The notes: generated from the letters alone by a model not told the origin. Positions 38,323 through 48,620 are shown, counted from the first letter of the stretch. The stretch: 64,000 nucleotides of DNA from Rhizobium sp. FY34 (GCF_005222845.1 NZ_STFZ01000011.1:399996-463995), one strand, 5' to 3'. Made by a program: numbers and translations.

Positions 38323-38436
38323 AGCTGGCGCCACTTGGTAACATCCCCTCGTTGCCCGCGCCGGCTGTTCCCCTCTGGAGGTTCTATAACCTTCACACTT
38401 TACGGGCCTCGGAGCGATCCGCAGGCCCTTTTTTTT
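38323..38436 (+). ncRNA. abcR2: AbcR-like trans-acting sRNA, second copy (alpha-r15 family)
   Basis: The predicted RNA is about 114 nt. AGCTGGCGC (38323-38331) pairs with GCGCCGGCT (38358-38366), exposing a loop with CATCCCCTC. The 20-nt element GCTGTTCCCCTCTGGAGGTT at 38364-38383 is identical to that of the first copy. The terminator has a GGGCCT/AGGCCC stem (38404-38409 with 38423-38428) and eight T. The shared core with a different 5' loop predicts overlapping but distinct mRNA targets. Copy numbering is arbitrary. Confidence 0.85.
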
Positions 38437-38481
38437 GCTCCGCAGCAATCTGCCCCTTTAAATCGAAATTTCCCGATCCAT

Positions 38482-38500
38482 ATATCGATCATAAACGATT
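38482..38500. promoter_or_regulatory. Possible ArsR operator
   Basis: An A/T-rich imperfect inverted repeat (ATCGATCATAAACGAT region) lies 14 bp before the arsR start codon. ArsR-family repressors bind such sites at their own promoters. The assignment is tentative. Confidence 0.35.
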
Positions 38501-38513
38501 TAAGGTTTGCACC

Positions 38514-38810
38514 GTGGACAAGACTGAAATTCTGAAAGCGCTGTCGCACCCGGTGCGCGTCGATTTCCTGGAATGGATGCGTGCACCAGAGGCGCATTTC
38601 TCATCGCAGGCTCACCCGCTGGATATGGGCATCTGTGCCAACCAGTTCGAAAAAAGGTGCGGCCTGTCGCAATCCACCGTTTCGGCCCATCTCTCCACGC
38701 TGGAAAAATCCGGCCTGGTGAAGACCACCAAGGTCGGACAATGGACCTTCTACCATCGCGACGAAGACGCGATCCGCGCCTTCATCGACACCCTCAGCGC
38801 GACGCTCTGA
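38514..38810 (+). CDS. ArsR-family winged-helix regulator
   Basis: This 98-residue protein starts at GTG 38514 (DKTEILKALSHPVRVDFLEW). The HTH is CGLSQSTVSAHLSTLEKSGL, and a wing, KTTKVGQWTFYHRD, follows. There is a single Cys before the HTH (CANQFEKRC has two, spaced for sensing), so thiol or metal sensing is possible. It lies 41 bp upstream of an old-yellow-enzyme gene, as is common for reductases induced by electrophiles. Such an arsR also follows the abcR pair in Sinorhizobium. Confidence 0.88.
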   Translation: MDKTEILKALSHPVRVDFLEWMRAPEAHFSSQAHPLDMGICANQFEKRCGLSQSTVSAHLSTLEKSGLVKTTKVGQWTFYHRDEDAIRAFIDTLSATL

Positions 38811-38851
38811 GGCCTTCTCCTGCCGATCCCTACCAATGAAAGAGGTATCCC

Positions 38852-39973
38852 ATGCCTACTCTGTTTGACGCTGTCACCTTTGGCGACCTTGCCCTTGCCA
38901 ACCGCATCATCATGGCACCGCTGACCCGCAACCGCTCGCCGCATGCCGTACCGAACGACCTTAACGTCGTCTATTATGAACAGCGCGCTACAGCCGGCCT
39001 TATCGTCTCGGAAGGCACGCCCATCACCCACCAGGGTCAGGGCTATGCAGACGTACCAGGCCTTTATCTGCCGGAAGCGCTTGAAGGCTGGAAGAAGGTT
39101 ACCGATGCTGTCCATTCACGCGGCGGCAAGATCGTTGCCCAGCTCTGGCATGTCGGCCGCATTTCGCATGTCTCGCTGCAGCCGAATGGACAGGCTCCAG
39201 TTGCTCCCTCGGCCATTACCGCAAAATCAAAGACCTATATTCTCCATGAGGATGGTTCTGGCGCCTTTGCCGAAACCTCTGCGCCGCGTGCGCTGGAACT
39301 TGACGAGCTTCCCGGCATTGTCGCAGATTTCGCCAAGGCCGCCCGTGCCGCCGTGGATGCCGGCTTTGACGGCGTCGAGATCCATGCCGCCAATGGCTAC
39401 CTGCTCGACCAGTTCATGAAGGACGGCGCCAACCAGCGCACCGACGCCTATGGCGGCTCGATCGAGAACCGCGTGCGCCTGACGCTCGAAGTGGTGGACT
39501 CAGTCGCCAAGGCCATCGGCGCCGGCAAGACGGGCATTCGTCTTTCGCCCACCACACCGGCCAATGATGTGACCGACAGCGATCCGCAGGCCGTGTTCAA
39601 CATGGTTGTCGAGCATCTCGCTTCGCGCAACCTGGCGTTCATCCACGTGATCGAAGGGGCAACCGGCGGCCCGCGTGACTACCAGTATGAAGGCACAAGC
39701 TTCGACTACGCAGCCTTCAAGGCGGCCTATGTCAATGCCGGCGGCAAGGGCGCCTGGATGCTCAACAATGGCTATTCGGCAGAGACAGCCAAGGAAGCCG
39801 TGGAAAGCGGCAAGGCCGACCTCGTTTCCTTCGGCAAGCCGTTCATCGCCAATCCGGACCTCGTACGCCGCATCAAGGATGGCGCTGCCTGGAACGACAT
39901 CAACCCGCAGACACTCTATGGCGGCGGCGCTGAAGGCTATACCGATTATCCGGCGCTCGCAGCTGCCGAGTAA
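38852..39973 (+). CDS. Old-yellow-enzyme family alkene reductase
   Basis: The 373-residue FMN enzyme reduces activated double bonds of unsaturated carbonyls or nitro compounds with NAD(P)H. It has the TIM-barrel OYE features: RIIMAPLTRNRSPHAVPND, QLWHVGRISH, the substrate-anchoring HAANGYLLDQF (His/Asn pair) and NQRTDAYGGSIENRVRL. It is intact and full length. AGAGGT precedes ATG 38852. The upstream arsR-type gene probably controls it. Confidence 0.93.
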   Translation: MPTLFDAVTFGDLALANRIIMAPLTRNRSPHAVPNDLNVVYYEQRATAGLIVSEGTPITHQGQGYADVPGLYLPEALEGWKKVTDAVHSRGGKIVAQLWHVGRISHVSLQPNGQAPVAPSAITAKSKTYILHEDGSGAFAETSAPRALELDELPGIVADFAKAARAAVDAGFDGVEIHAANGYLLDQFMKDGANQRTDAYGGSIENRVRLTLEVVDSVAKAIGAGKTGIRLSPTTPANDVTDSDPQAVFNMVVEHLASRNLAFIHVIEGATGGPRDYQYEGTSFDYAAFKAAYVNAGGKGAWMLNNGYSAETAKEAVESGKADLVSFGKPFIANPDLVRRIKDGAAWNDINPQTLYGGGAEGYTDYPALAAAE

Positions 39974-40001
39974 GCGTCAAGCCCTTCCCAGCCTAAACCG
40001 G

Positions 40002-40021
40002 GGCCCGCAGCAATGCGGGCC
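40002..40021 (+). terminator. Terminator after the OYE gene
   Basis: GGCCCGC (40002-40008) pairs with GCGGGCC (40015-40021) over a 6-nt loop, followed by TTGT. The poly-T is weak. Confidence 0.65.
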
Positions 40022-40101
40022 TTGTCAATCGGGCGACATGCGACGGTCTTCAAGGCCAGACCGGGAGAGCTGACTGGTTCTTTCGTGTGAGCCGCGATAC
40101 T

Positions 40102-41109
40102 CTAACCATCCTCCGGATCAAGACATCCAAGCGCGACCAGCGTGTCCCGGACTGCCTTATCCAGCGGCGTGGACGGCTCATCGCCGAGAAACTGCAGCAG
40201 CCTGCTATTGGACATGCGTACCGGCTGGCGCCAGAGATAGCGCATTTCCTGCAACTCGAAGAACAAAGGTACGGCGGGGCTGAGCAACTGCACCAGCCAC
40301 CAGGGAAACCGGCTGTATTTTTGCCGGCGTCCGGTCACCCGCGCGATAGCCGCAGTCATCTGCGTGCCGTCCCCATCCCAGACACCTGCCATCTGGAAGA
40401 CGGCAAACATCGGCAAGCGCTGAGCTTGCCCCAGCAAACGCACCACGGTTTCGGCAACATCCGGCAGGTAAGCCCATTGATGGCCGATACCAGGTGCCGC
40501 CGGCAACGTGACGCGCATCACCGGCTTTCCCGGTTTGACCAGGCCCTGCGAAAACCAGCTGCTGCGGGCATCTGGCCCAAAAAAATCACCGGCGCGCACG
40601 ATCAGGACCGGCACGCCCTCGCCTGCCGCCGCCCGCAGGCGGCGCTCAAGCTCCACCCGAATAGTACCCTTGCGCGTTTTCGGGTTTTGCGGGCTCTCCT
40701 CGCTAAGGTTGGGAAGCGCATCCGGCCCATAATTATAGACCGTTCCGGGTAAGAAAATGCGTGCGCCGCTGGCCTTTGCTGCGATGATGCTGTTGTCGAT
40801 CATCGGCAGCACCAGCGTGCCCCAATTGCGGTAGCCGGGCGGATTGACTGCATGGACGATGAGGCTTGCGCCCATCGCCGCTGCTACCACCGCATCGCGG
40901 TTCATAGCATCGCCCTTGATCCACTGGAAGGCGGGCTGGTGTGCTGCAACCGCCGGGGGATTGCGATGCAGCGCCCGAACATGCCAACCGTCTGCCATCA
41001 GGCGGCGGGCAACACTGCCGCCGATACCGCCCGTTGCACCGAGAACCAGGGCAATGGGTGGGCAGTTTCCGGAATTGCCGGCACTCTCTGTCATTTGCTG
41101 AAGGGTCAT
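40102..41109 (-). CDS. NAD-dependent epimerase/dehydratase family protein
   Basis: This 335-residue extended SDR-type protein has the N-terminal dinucleotide motif LVLGATGGIGGSVARRLMAD. ARIFLPGTVYNYGP holds the Tyr where the YxxxK motif would lie, but the usual Lys is absent, so it may bind NAD without classical SDR catalysis. The C-terminus is variable. ATG 41109 has GGAG about 8 nt upstream. It is divergent from a LysR gene 88 bp away, a standard regulator-target arrangement. Confidence 0.85.
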   Translation of the reverse strand: MTLQQMTESAGNSGNCPPIALVLGATGGIGGSVARRLMADGWHVRALHRNPPAVAAHQPAFQWIKGDAMNRDAVVAAAMGASLIVHAVNPPGYRNWGTLVLPMIDNSIIAAKASGARIFLPGTVYNYGPDALPNLSEESPQNPKTRKGTIRVELERRLRAAAGEGVPVLIVRAGDFFGPDARSSWFSQGLVKPGKPVMRVTLPAAPGIGHQWAYLPDVAETVVRLLGQAQRLPMFAVFQMAGVWDGDGTQMTAAIARVTGRRQKYSRFPWWLVQLLSPAVPLFFELQEMRYLWRQPVRMSNSRLLQFLGDEPSTPLDKAVRDTLVALGCLDPEDG

Positions 41110-41197
41110 GAGGTTCAACTCCTTGTCTGATGGCTGGAGTATCGCTCGACGATCCGCTATACGGAACTGACGCAATGAATATAGTATCCATTCAAAA

Positions 41198-42115
41198 ATG
41201 AATAACCCGGACTGGAACCTCTACCGCACGCTGCTTGCCGTTCTGCAGACCGGCTCGCTATCTGCGGCGGCCCGCAAGCTGGGTCTCACCCAGCCGACGG
41301 TCGGACGGCACGTGGACGAACTCGAAGCGGCACTTGGCTATCCGCTGTTCACCCGCTCGCAGCAGGGCTTGATGCCGACTGAGGCCGCGCTCGCGCTGCA
41401 ACCCTATGCGCAAACGCTGTCATCCACGGTCGCAGCACTCCTGCGGGAAGCCTCCGGCACACTCGGCGCGGTGGATGGCGTCGTGCGTATCAGCGCCAGC
41501 GATATCATCGGCATCGAGGTGCTAGCGCCGATCCTTGCCAAGCTTCAGGCAGAACATCCGCACCTCATCATCGAGCTTTCGCTTTCCGATACGGTGGAGG
41601 ACCTTTTGCGACGGGAGGCGGATATTGCCGTGCGCATGACTGAACCCCGTCAGGATGCGCTGGTGGCACGCCACATCGGCGACATCGAGCTTGGATTGCA
41701 TGCGCAGAGGGATTACCTTGAACGCAACGGCTATCCGGCGGATCTCGCGGCCCTTGCCCACCATCGCATGATCGGTTTTGACCGCGAGACAGCCTTCATC
41801 CGCGCAAGCCTTGACCACATCCGCCGCGTGGCGCCGGATTTTCCAACCGATATCACCCGGTCTTATCGCTGCGACAGCAATCTGGCACAGCTTTCAGCCA
41901 TCCGCGCCGGTGCGGGCATCGGCATCTGCCAAGTCAAACTTGCCGCGCGCGATCAGGGCCTCGTGCGCCTGCTGCCAGAATTTTCGCTACCGCTGGAAAC
42001 CTGGGTTGCCATGCACGAAAACCTCAAGCAGTCGCGGCGCTGCCGGACAGTGTTCGACGCTCTCTGCAAGGGGCTGCTCGAATACACGCGTGGCCGACCG
42101 GATCACCAACTGTAA
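41198..42115 (+). CDS. LysR-family transcriptional regulator
   Basis: This 305-residue regulator has the HTH segment TGSLSAAARKLGLTQPTVGR and HVDELEAALGYPLF, followed by a type 2 periplasmic-binding-like effector domain (VVRISASDIIGIEVLAPILA). It is most likely the regulator of the divergent epimerase-family gene, by position. The inducer is unknown. Confidence 0.92.
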   Translation: MNNPDWNLYRTLLAVLQTGSLSAAARKLGLTQPTVGRHVDELEAALGYPLFTRSQQGLMPTEAALALQPYAQTLSSTVAALLREASGTLGAVDGVVRISASDIIGIEVLAPILAKLQAEHPHLIIELSLSDTVEDLLRREADIAVRMTEPRQDALVARHIGDIELGLHAQRDYLERNGYPADLAALAHHRMIGFDRETAFIRASLDHIRRVAPDFPTDITRSYRCDSNLAQLSAIRAGAGIGICQVKLAARDQGLVRLLPEFSLPLETWVAMHENLKQSRRCRTVFDALCKGLLEYTRGRPDHQL

Positions 42116-42121
42116 TGCGCC

Positions 42122-42388
42122 TCAGCGCGCCTGGCGCGTTTCCGGCTCCATATCTTCGACTTCGGCCTCCGGTCGATCGCCGCCATCACTATATTCGATG
42201 TGCCAGATGCCTTTTTCGTCCTGCCAGCTGATCTCTTCGGCATCGCCGCCCACCTGCTGCTCGGCGGCCACGATGCGCGCGGCCGCAAGCGCATCCGAAT
42301 GGCTTGGAAACGTTTCCGAATAGACATCGCCCAGCCGATAGGCCCAGCCTCCGTCGTGCTGCACCACTTTGTAGATCACCTTGGTCAT
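42122..42388 (-). CDS. DUF2188-domain protein
   Basis: This small 88-residue protein begins MTKVIYKVVQHDGGWAYRLG and continues with SETFPSHSDALAAARIVAAE, the DUF2188 pattern of a beta hairpin plus helix. An acidic tail follows. Function is unknown; family members are common in rhizobia and may be stress-related. AGGAGG precedes ATG 42388. It is convergent with the LysR gene (6 bp apart). Confidence 0.85.
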   Translation of the reverse strand: MTKVIYKVVQHDGGWAYRLGDVYSETFPSHSDALAAARIVAAEQQVGGDAEEISWQDEKGIWHIEYSDGGDRPEAEVEDMEPETRQAR

Positions 42389-42548
42389 AGCGTCCTCCTG
42401 ATGTCGGTCTTGTTGTTTGAACAGTCGAGCATGCAATGTGCTCAAACCGCTGCGGTTCCGTTGAAATCGAAAGCCGGTGGCCAATGCCAACGTGAAGGCC
42501 GGCAATGCCGCCATAGATTGCCCCTCACACAGGAGCACAAGCGCCAGC

Positions 42549-43092
42549 ATGCCATCTCTCGTCCGGCAGGAAAAGTTTCTTCTCATCGCCGCTCTGGTTA
42601 GCCTTGGCACCTTCTTCGTCGAGCATAGCCTGCTTGAAGCGGGAAAGGTCGTTGCGATCGCAGCAGCCATTCTGCTGATCGGCGTCACCGTGATGGTGTC
42701 AACGCGGGTCGCCCACCATGCCGAAGTTCTGGCCCACAAAGTGGGCGAGCCCTGCGGCACGATGATCCTGACGGGAATGGATATTTCCATGGTCGTGCCG
42801 GAATTCGTGCCGGCGAACCGCTGGCACTATTACTCGGCCTTCACCATCTGCGCCATGATCGCGCTCTATGCTCTCTTACTGCGCATGCAGGTGGGCGTGC
42901 ACAGCTACTTCTTCAGCTACAGCTATCCGGCGGCCAAACCGTCTGGCCAGCCCCGTGCAGACGGTGATGGTGACCATCACCCTGATCGCCGCGGCCATCA
43001 ACATCAATGATGGAGAAACCAATGCCATCGAGGGCATGACGCATTTCGTGTTGTTTGCCACCTTCATTACGCTGACGATGATCGGACTTTAG
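42549..43092 (+). pseudogene. chaA: ChaA-like Ca2+/H+ (cation) antiporter, internally deleted and frameshifted
   Basis: The first part (from ATG 42549) encodes the ChaA N-terminus, including RVAHHAEVLAHKVGEPCGTM. It then jumps directly to a late membrane segment (FVPANRWHYYSAFTICAMIA). Near 42945-42960 the frame shifts, and the C-terminal helices VQTVMVTITLIAAAIN and MTHFVLFATFITLTMIGL are in the other frame, ending at 43092. Total length is about 180 codons against about 360 in intact ChaA, so roughly half of the gene, including one of the two exchanger repeats, is missing. It is a remnant. Confidence 0.8.
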
Positions 43093-43313
43093 CGTTTCAG
43101 AAACATGGACTTATCCGGAAGCGGTGAATCAGATCGGCAGGTACTTGATTCACACTTTCAAGACAGTGTTCAACCGCTGATAAAGTAAACTTGAACGCCC
43201 GCCATAAAGGCATTCGGCGAAAATGCCCTACATCTTGGTGACAAGATCGCGCAGGAGCGACGCGCGATATGGGAGCCGAACCGTCAAGGTTCGCATACGA
43301 CCGGGAGAAGATC

Positions 43314-44552
43314 ATGAAGCGCCTGCCCCACATCCTTTCCAGCACCATTCTGTCTGCCGCCCTTTCCGCTCTGCTTGCGACTGGCCCTGCCAGCGCCCAG
43401 AGTGCCGGCAAACCTGTGGAGACAAAGGCGCCCAACGCACCCAACCAGCAGCCGGCCTTTGCCGGCCAGACGCGCGCACCGCAACCAGCCGCGATGCCGA
43501 AGATTGCAACGCAGGTGGTGGCAAAGGATCTGCCGCATCTCTGGGCCATGGAATTCCTGCCGGATGGCCGCATGCTCGTGACCGCCAAGCGCGGCGCCAT
43601 GCACATCATTTCGAAAGACGGAAAGGCAGGCCCGGAACTCTCAGGCGTGCCCAAAGTGCTGGCCAGTGGCCAGGGCGGCCTGCTCGATGTGGCCCTTGCC
43701 CCCGACTACCCGACGAGCAACCGCATCTTCTTCTCCTTCTCCGAAGAGCGTGAGGACGGCAATGGCACCTCGGTCGCCTCGGCCAGTCTCGTTCCCAATG
43801 CCCAAGGCGGCGGCGCGCTCGAGGATGTCACCGTCATCTTCCGACAGATGCCGGGCTATGCCGGCAACAAGCATTTCGGCTCGCGCCTCGCATTCGGGGC
43901 GAAAGGCGAGCTATATGTAACGGTCGGAGAACGCTCGGATGCCGAACCGCGCGAACAGGCGCAGGACTTGAACAGCGGTCTCGGCAAGATTTTCCGTATC
44001 AGCCAGACGGGCAAGGCCTTGCCGGACAATCCATTTGCCAATCAGAAAAATGCCCTGCCGGAAATCTGGTCGCTCGGCCACCGCAATCTGCAATCAGCGG
44101 CTATCGATGACCGCGGACGCTTGTGGACGGTGGAACACGGACCGCGCGGTGGCGATGAGTTGAACCTGCCGGAGCCGGGCAAGAACTATGGCTGGCCGGA
44201 AGTCACCTATGGCGTCGAATATAGCGGCCAGCCGGTCGGCAATGGCGTGACGCGCATGGCCAATACCGAACAACCCGTCTACTACTGGGACCCGGTCATC
44301 GCCCCCTCCGGCATGGCCTTCTACAATGCCGATGCCATACCCGAATGGAAAGGCGCCTTTTTGGTCGGCGGCCTTGTGAGCCAGGGCGTCGTGATCCTGC
44401 ACATGGAAAACGACCGCGTGAAATATGAGGAGCGCGTGCCGCTGAATGCCCGTATCCGCGATGTGAAGGTCGGGCCGGATGGCGCGGTCTATGCCGTCAC
44501 CGAACAGCGCGGCGGTGGGGCTTCCACCATCGTCAGGCTGACAAAGACGTAA
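43314..44552 (+). CDS. PQQ-dependent sugar dehydrogenase-like protein (YliI/Asd family)
   Basis: This 412-residue periplasmic protein has a signal peptide ending near PASAQS. The six-bladed propeller shows LWAMEFLPDGRMLVTAKRGA, GGLLDVALAPDYPTSNRIFF, HFGSRLAFGAKGELYVTVGE, IWSLGHRNLQ and EHGPRGGDELNLPEPGKNYG. The GHRN and HGP/GDE residues mark the PQQ and calcium site of soluble aldose sugar dehydrogenases. GGGAG precedes ATG 43314. No PQQ biosynthesis genes are in the window. Confidence 0.92.
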   Translation: MKRLPHILSSTILSAALSALLATGPASAQSAGKPVETKAPNAPNQQPAFAGQTRAPQPAAMPKIATQVVAKDLPHLWAMEFLPDGRMLVTAKRGAMHIISKDGKAGPELSGVPKVLASGQGGLLDVALAPDYPTSNRIFFSFSEEREDGNGTSVASASLVPNAQGGGALEDVTVIFRQMPGYAGNKHFGSRLAFGAKGELYVTVGERSDAEPREQAQDLNSGLGKIFRISQTGKALPDNPFANQKNALPEIWSLGHRNLQSAAIDDRGRLWTVEHGPRGGDELNLPEPGKNYGWPEVTYGVEYSGQPVGNGVTRMANTEQPVYYWDPVIAPSGMAFYNADAIPEWKGAFLVGGLVSQGVVILHMENDRVKYEERVPLNARIRDVKVGPDGAVYAVTEQRGGGASTIVRLTKT

Positions 44553-44591
44553 GGCACGGCAATCCAATCCGGTTCTGACGGTCTCAGGCTT

Positions 44592-44978
44592 TCAGAACCG
44601 GAACGCCAGCGGGTGACCGACCAGCGCCCGGTCGATCGTCACGAGTTAAAGATCCTCGACCTGGCACTGCGCCAGTAAAAGCCGGTCGAACGGATCACGT
44701 GTTGGCGGCTCGGGTTGCGCAGCTGTGAGGACGTGTCCAATAGTAATCGGCAGGATCGCTAGTCCGCTTGCCTGCAGACTGTCCGGCATGCGTTGAAGAG
44801 GCATGTCAATGTTCAGCTTACCCAACCTGTGTTTGATCGCGATTTCCCAAAGGCTGGCCACAGAGGCGTAGCCCTGCCCGACATGTCCCGACAGCATCCG
44901 ATGTACCTGCGGATATTGCATAGGAAAGGTCTGTCGCAGGAAAGCGATGACGAAATGTGTATCCAGCAAGACGCCCAT
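44592..44978 (-). pseudogene. PIN-domain toxin (VapC-like) with an in-frame TAA
   Basis: The frame starts MGVLLDTHFVIAFLRQ (first PIN Asp) and includes SVASLWEIAIKHRLGKL (Glu) and RDPFDRLLLAQCQVEDL (third acidic cluster). A TAA then stops it at 44646-44648 after 110 codons. The same frame continues LVTIDRALVGHPLAF to a TGA at 44592-44594, supplying the missing LVTID strand of the PIN fold with its Asp. A one-base change explains the stop. Activity of the truncated protein is doubtful. The antitoxin gene lies 3 nt upstream. Confidence 0.82.
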
Positions 44979-44981
44979 CGT

Positions 44982-45254
44982 TCACGGCAAAGGCTGGAGA
45001 AGGAAATCCTCGGGCAACGGATCATCAAAATCATCGGCGATATAGGGAAAGGGATCGGTGACACCGATGGAGCGGAGGTAAGCTTGCCCCGCCTCCCAAT
45101 CAAATCCGCCTTTCTTAGGCACCGCGCCTTCGCGCGGTACAAGATCAAAAACCGGCCTTCCGTCGCGCGTCACGGTCACGGTTTCGACCTGCTCCACATC
45201 CTGGGCAAGTTCGTCAAAACGATCCTGAGCTTCGCGAATGGATACGGTTTTCAT
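44982..45254 (-). CDS. Phd/YefM-family antitoxin
   Basis: This 90-residue protein begins MKTVSIREAQDRFDELAQDV, the Phd DNA-binding fold. It continues TVTRDGRPVFDLVPREG and ends in an acidic toxin-binding tail (ADDFDDPLPEDF). ATG 45254 fits the family start. It precedes the broken PIN gene by 3 nt on the same strand and would autorepress the pair. The frame is intact. Confidence 0.88.
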   Translation of the reverse strand: MKTVSIREAQDRFDELAQDVEQVETVTVTRDGRPVFDLVPREGAVPKKGGFDWEAGQAYLRSIGVTDPFPYIADDFDDPLPEDFLLQPLP

Positions 45255-45308
45255 GATCGAAACATACGCGCGTAGCGTGAAACCGTCAACGATGGCCGGG
45301 CACCATGC

Positions 45309-45337
45309 AAAAGGGCCCGCCTTGCGGCGAGCCCTTT
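45309..45337 (-). terminator. Terminator after the aminotransferase gene
   Basis: On the minus strand, AAAGGGCTCGCC pairs with GGCGGGCCCTTT around a 4-nt GCAA loop (45337 down to about 45310). It lies 22 bp after the aatA stop. Confidence 0.75.
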
Positions 45338-45359
45338 CGGATATCATTGATGCAAAGGT

Positions 45360-46873
<1,514 letters not shown>

Positions 46874-47206
46874 ATGTTTCTGGATGATGAAGAGGCCACC
46901 GCCCGGATCCGGTTGCGTCGCAAGAATACCAGCCTTTGGGTGGCCGTGACCGCCCTGACGGCCTGCGTGGTCATGATGCTGGCCCTGATCGGAACCGCGC
47001 ATGCCGATGACCTGCCAACCTTCTCGCAGGTTCTGACGCCGCAACTGCTGGTCGGAAACGGTCCGAATGCAGATCAGCGTATTCTGTTCAGCGCATTGAT
47101 GGTGGCATTCTCGGTGGCCGCCGCCGGCCTCTGGCGCTTAAGCTTGCGCCCGCCGACCAGCGACCGCCGCAAGAAGCGCTCCAGAGACCATATCAACCAG
47201 TCGTAA
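46874..47206 (+). CDS. Small membrane protein of unknown function
   Basis: This 110-residue product starts MFLDDEEATARIRLRRKN. One hydrophobic helix (about 22-43) ends in AHADD, which could also serve as a signal peptide. A second hydrophobic segment lies near residues 68-90 (ILFSALMVAFSVAAAGLW), followed by a very basic tail. ATG 46874 has AGAGG about 8 nt upstream. No family is recognised. Confidence 0.65.
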   Translation: MFLDDEEATARIRLRRKNTSLWVAVTALTACVVMMLALIGTAHADDLPTFSQVLTPQLLVGNGPNADQRILFSALMVAFSVAAAGLWRLSLRPPTSDRRKKRSRDHINQS

Positions 47207-47328
47207 GGCAGGTCCCCAAGCAAGTCCCCAACAGGACTCTGGCGCCTAGCCTTCTGCCGCTTGAAGCCACCAGCACCTGCTGATAGGAACCGCCCGCAAG
47301 GCCAATGCCTTCCATCAGGATATCTCCC

Positions 47329-48222
47329 ATGTCGCGCATCAAGGCCAATCTCGTCCTGCTTCTGGCGGCAGCCATCTGGGGCGGCGGTTTTGTCGCCCAG
47401 TCGACGGCCATGGACACCATTGGCCCCTTCTGGTTTGTCGGCCTGCGCTTTGCCATCGCGGCCATTGCCGTTCTGCCCTTTGCCGTGATGGAACAGAAGC
47501 GTCTGGGAAGCGCACCGAACGCAAATGATCTGCGCGCCTTCCTGCTCGTCGGTCTTGCCTTGTTTGGCGGCGCCATCACCCAGCAGATCGGGCTGCAGAC
47601 CACCACGGTCACCAATTCGAGTTTCCTCACCGGGCTTTACGTGGTCTTCGTGCCGATCCTGTCCATCCTGCTGTTTCGCCGCGCACCGCACTGGGTCATC
47701 TGGCCGGTAGCGATTCTGGCGCTCATCGGCATCTTCCTGCTCGGAGGCGCAACGGTTGAAACCATCTCGACAGGCGATCTGTGGAGCATCGCCTGCGCGG
47801 CATTCTGGGGGTTGCAGATCGTGCTGGCCGGCCATGTCATGAGCCGTTCTCCCCGGCCTCTCGCTTTGTCGGTCACACAGTTTGCAACCTGTGCCGTCTT
47901 GTCCCTGGCGGTGGGCCTGATGCTGGCCGAGCCGATTTCGATGCAAGCCATCTCCGCATCACTCGCCGAGATCCTTTATGTCGGGCTCATCTCATCCGGG
48001 CTCGCCTTTGTCCTGCAGGTCATCGGCCAGCGCTATACAACAGCACCGCAGGCAGCGATCTTCCTGTCCTCGGAAGCCCTGTTCGGCGCCTTTTTCGGCG
48101 CGATTCTGCTTGGAGAAACCCTGCCCTCAATCGGTTATGTCGGCTGCGGTCTCATTTTCATTGCCATGCTGACCGTGGAAATCCTGCCGGAATTGCTCAG
48201 TCGTCGGCGGCAGCACGCTTGA
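47329..48222 (+). CDS. EamA-family (DMT superfamily) transporter
   Basis: This 297-residue protein has ten membrane segments in two EamA repeats: LVLLLAAAIWGGGFVAQSTA near the start and IACAAFWGLQIVLAGHVMSR opening the second half. AIFLSSEALFGAFFGAILLG and the Glu in GETL are typical near the end. It likely exports metabolites such as amino acids; the substrate is unknown. ATG 47329 (MSRIKANL) is preferred over 47305. Confidence 0.9.
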   Translation: MSRIKANLVLLLAAAIWGGGFVAQSTAMDTIGPFWFVGLRFAIAAIAVLPFAVMEQKRLGSAPNANDLRAFLLVGLALFGGAITQQIGLQTTTVTNSSFLTGLYVVFVPILSILLFRRAPHWVIWPVAILALIGIFLLGGATVETISTGDLWSIACAAFWGLQIVLAGHVMSRSPRPLALSVTQFATCAVLSLAVGLMLAEPISMQAISASLAEILYVGLISSGLAFVLQVIGQRYTTAPQAAIFLSSEALFGAFFGAILLGETLPSIGYVGCGLIFIAMLTVEILPELLSRRRQHA

Positions 48223-48620
48223 AACTATTGATTCGCGCAGCGCTGTAATAACGCTATTTTAGCGTGTATACCGACGAAGGAAAACAGGAACCCCCGGCTT
48301 CTCGGGGGCCGGAAACGTAGCGTTTGTGTTGCAAAGAAGCTTCAGAAAACTTTTTCTTGCCAATTTACGATAAACACAGCACTCTGTGCATGTTCGGGCA
48401 ATTTACGAGCATGGGAAGAGCTATAATGAAGCGTTTCGGAAGCGCCAAAACTTCCGGGCGGGGGATGCGGGGCAAGATTGCAGTGATCTTTTCTCATGTC
48501 CCACGCGGTAATACGGGCCCCTTTCCTCCATTTCGAAATGCCTGCCGCCCAGCCCCCTTCGGGGCAATATCGTAATGCTGTCCGCCGCTGAACACGGACA
48601 GAGGAAAAAGGACCTGATGC
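48223..48620. other. Upstream/leader region of the cold-shock gene
   Basis: No gene is supported in these 398 bp. A GC-rich hairpin (CCCCCG/CGGGGG, about 48291-48308) follows the EamA gene. A TATAAT at 48422-48427 could be a -10 element about 194 bp before cspA, which would give the long 5' leader typical of cold-shock mRNAs. The 10-mer CAATTTACGA occurs twice, at 48361-48370 and 48399-48408. Confidence 0.45.

Noticed and set aside
48324-48575. Short plus-strand frame upstream of cspA as a leader peptide gene
   Set aside because: It has no ribosome-binding site or family features and overlaps the likely promoter.
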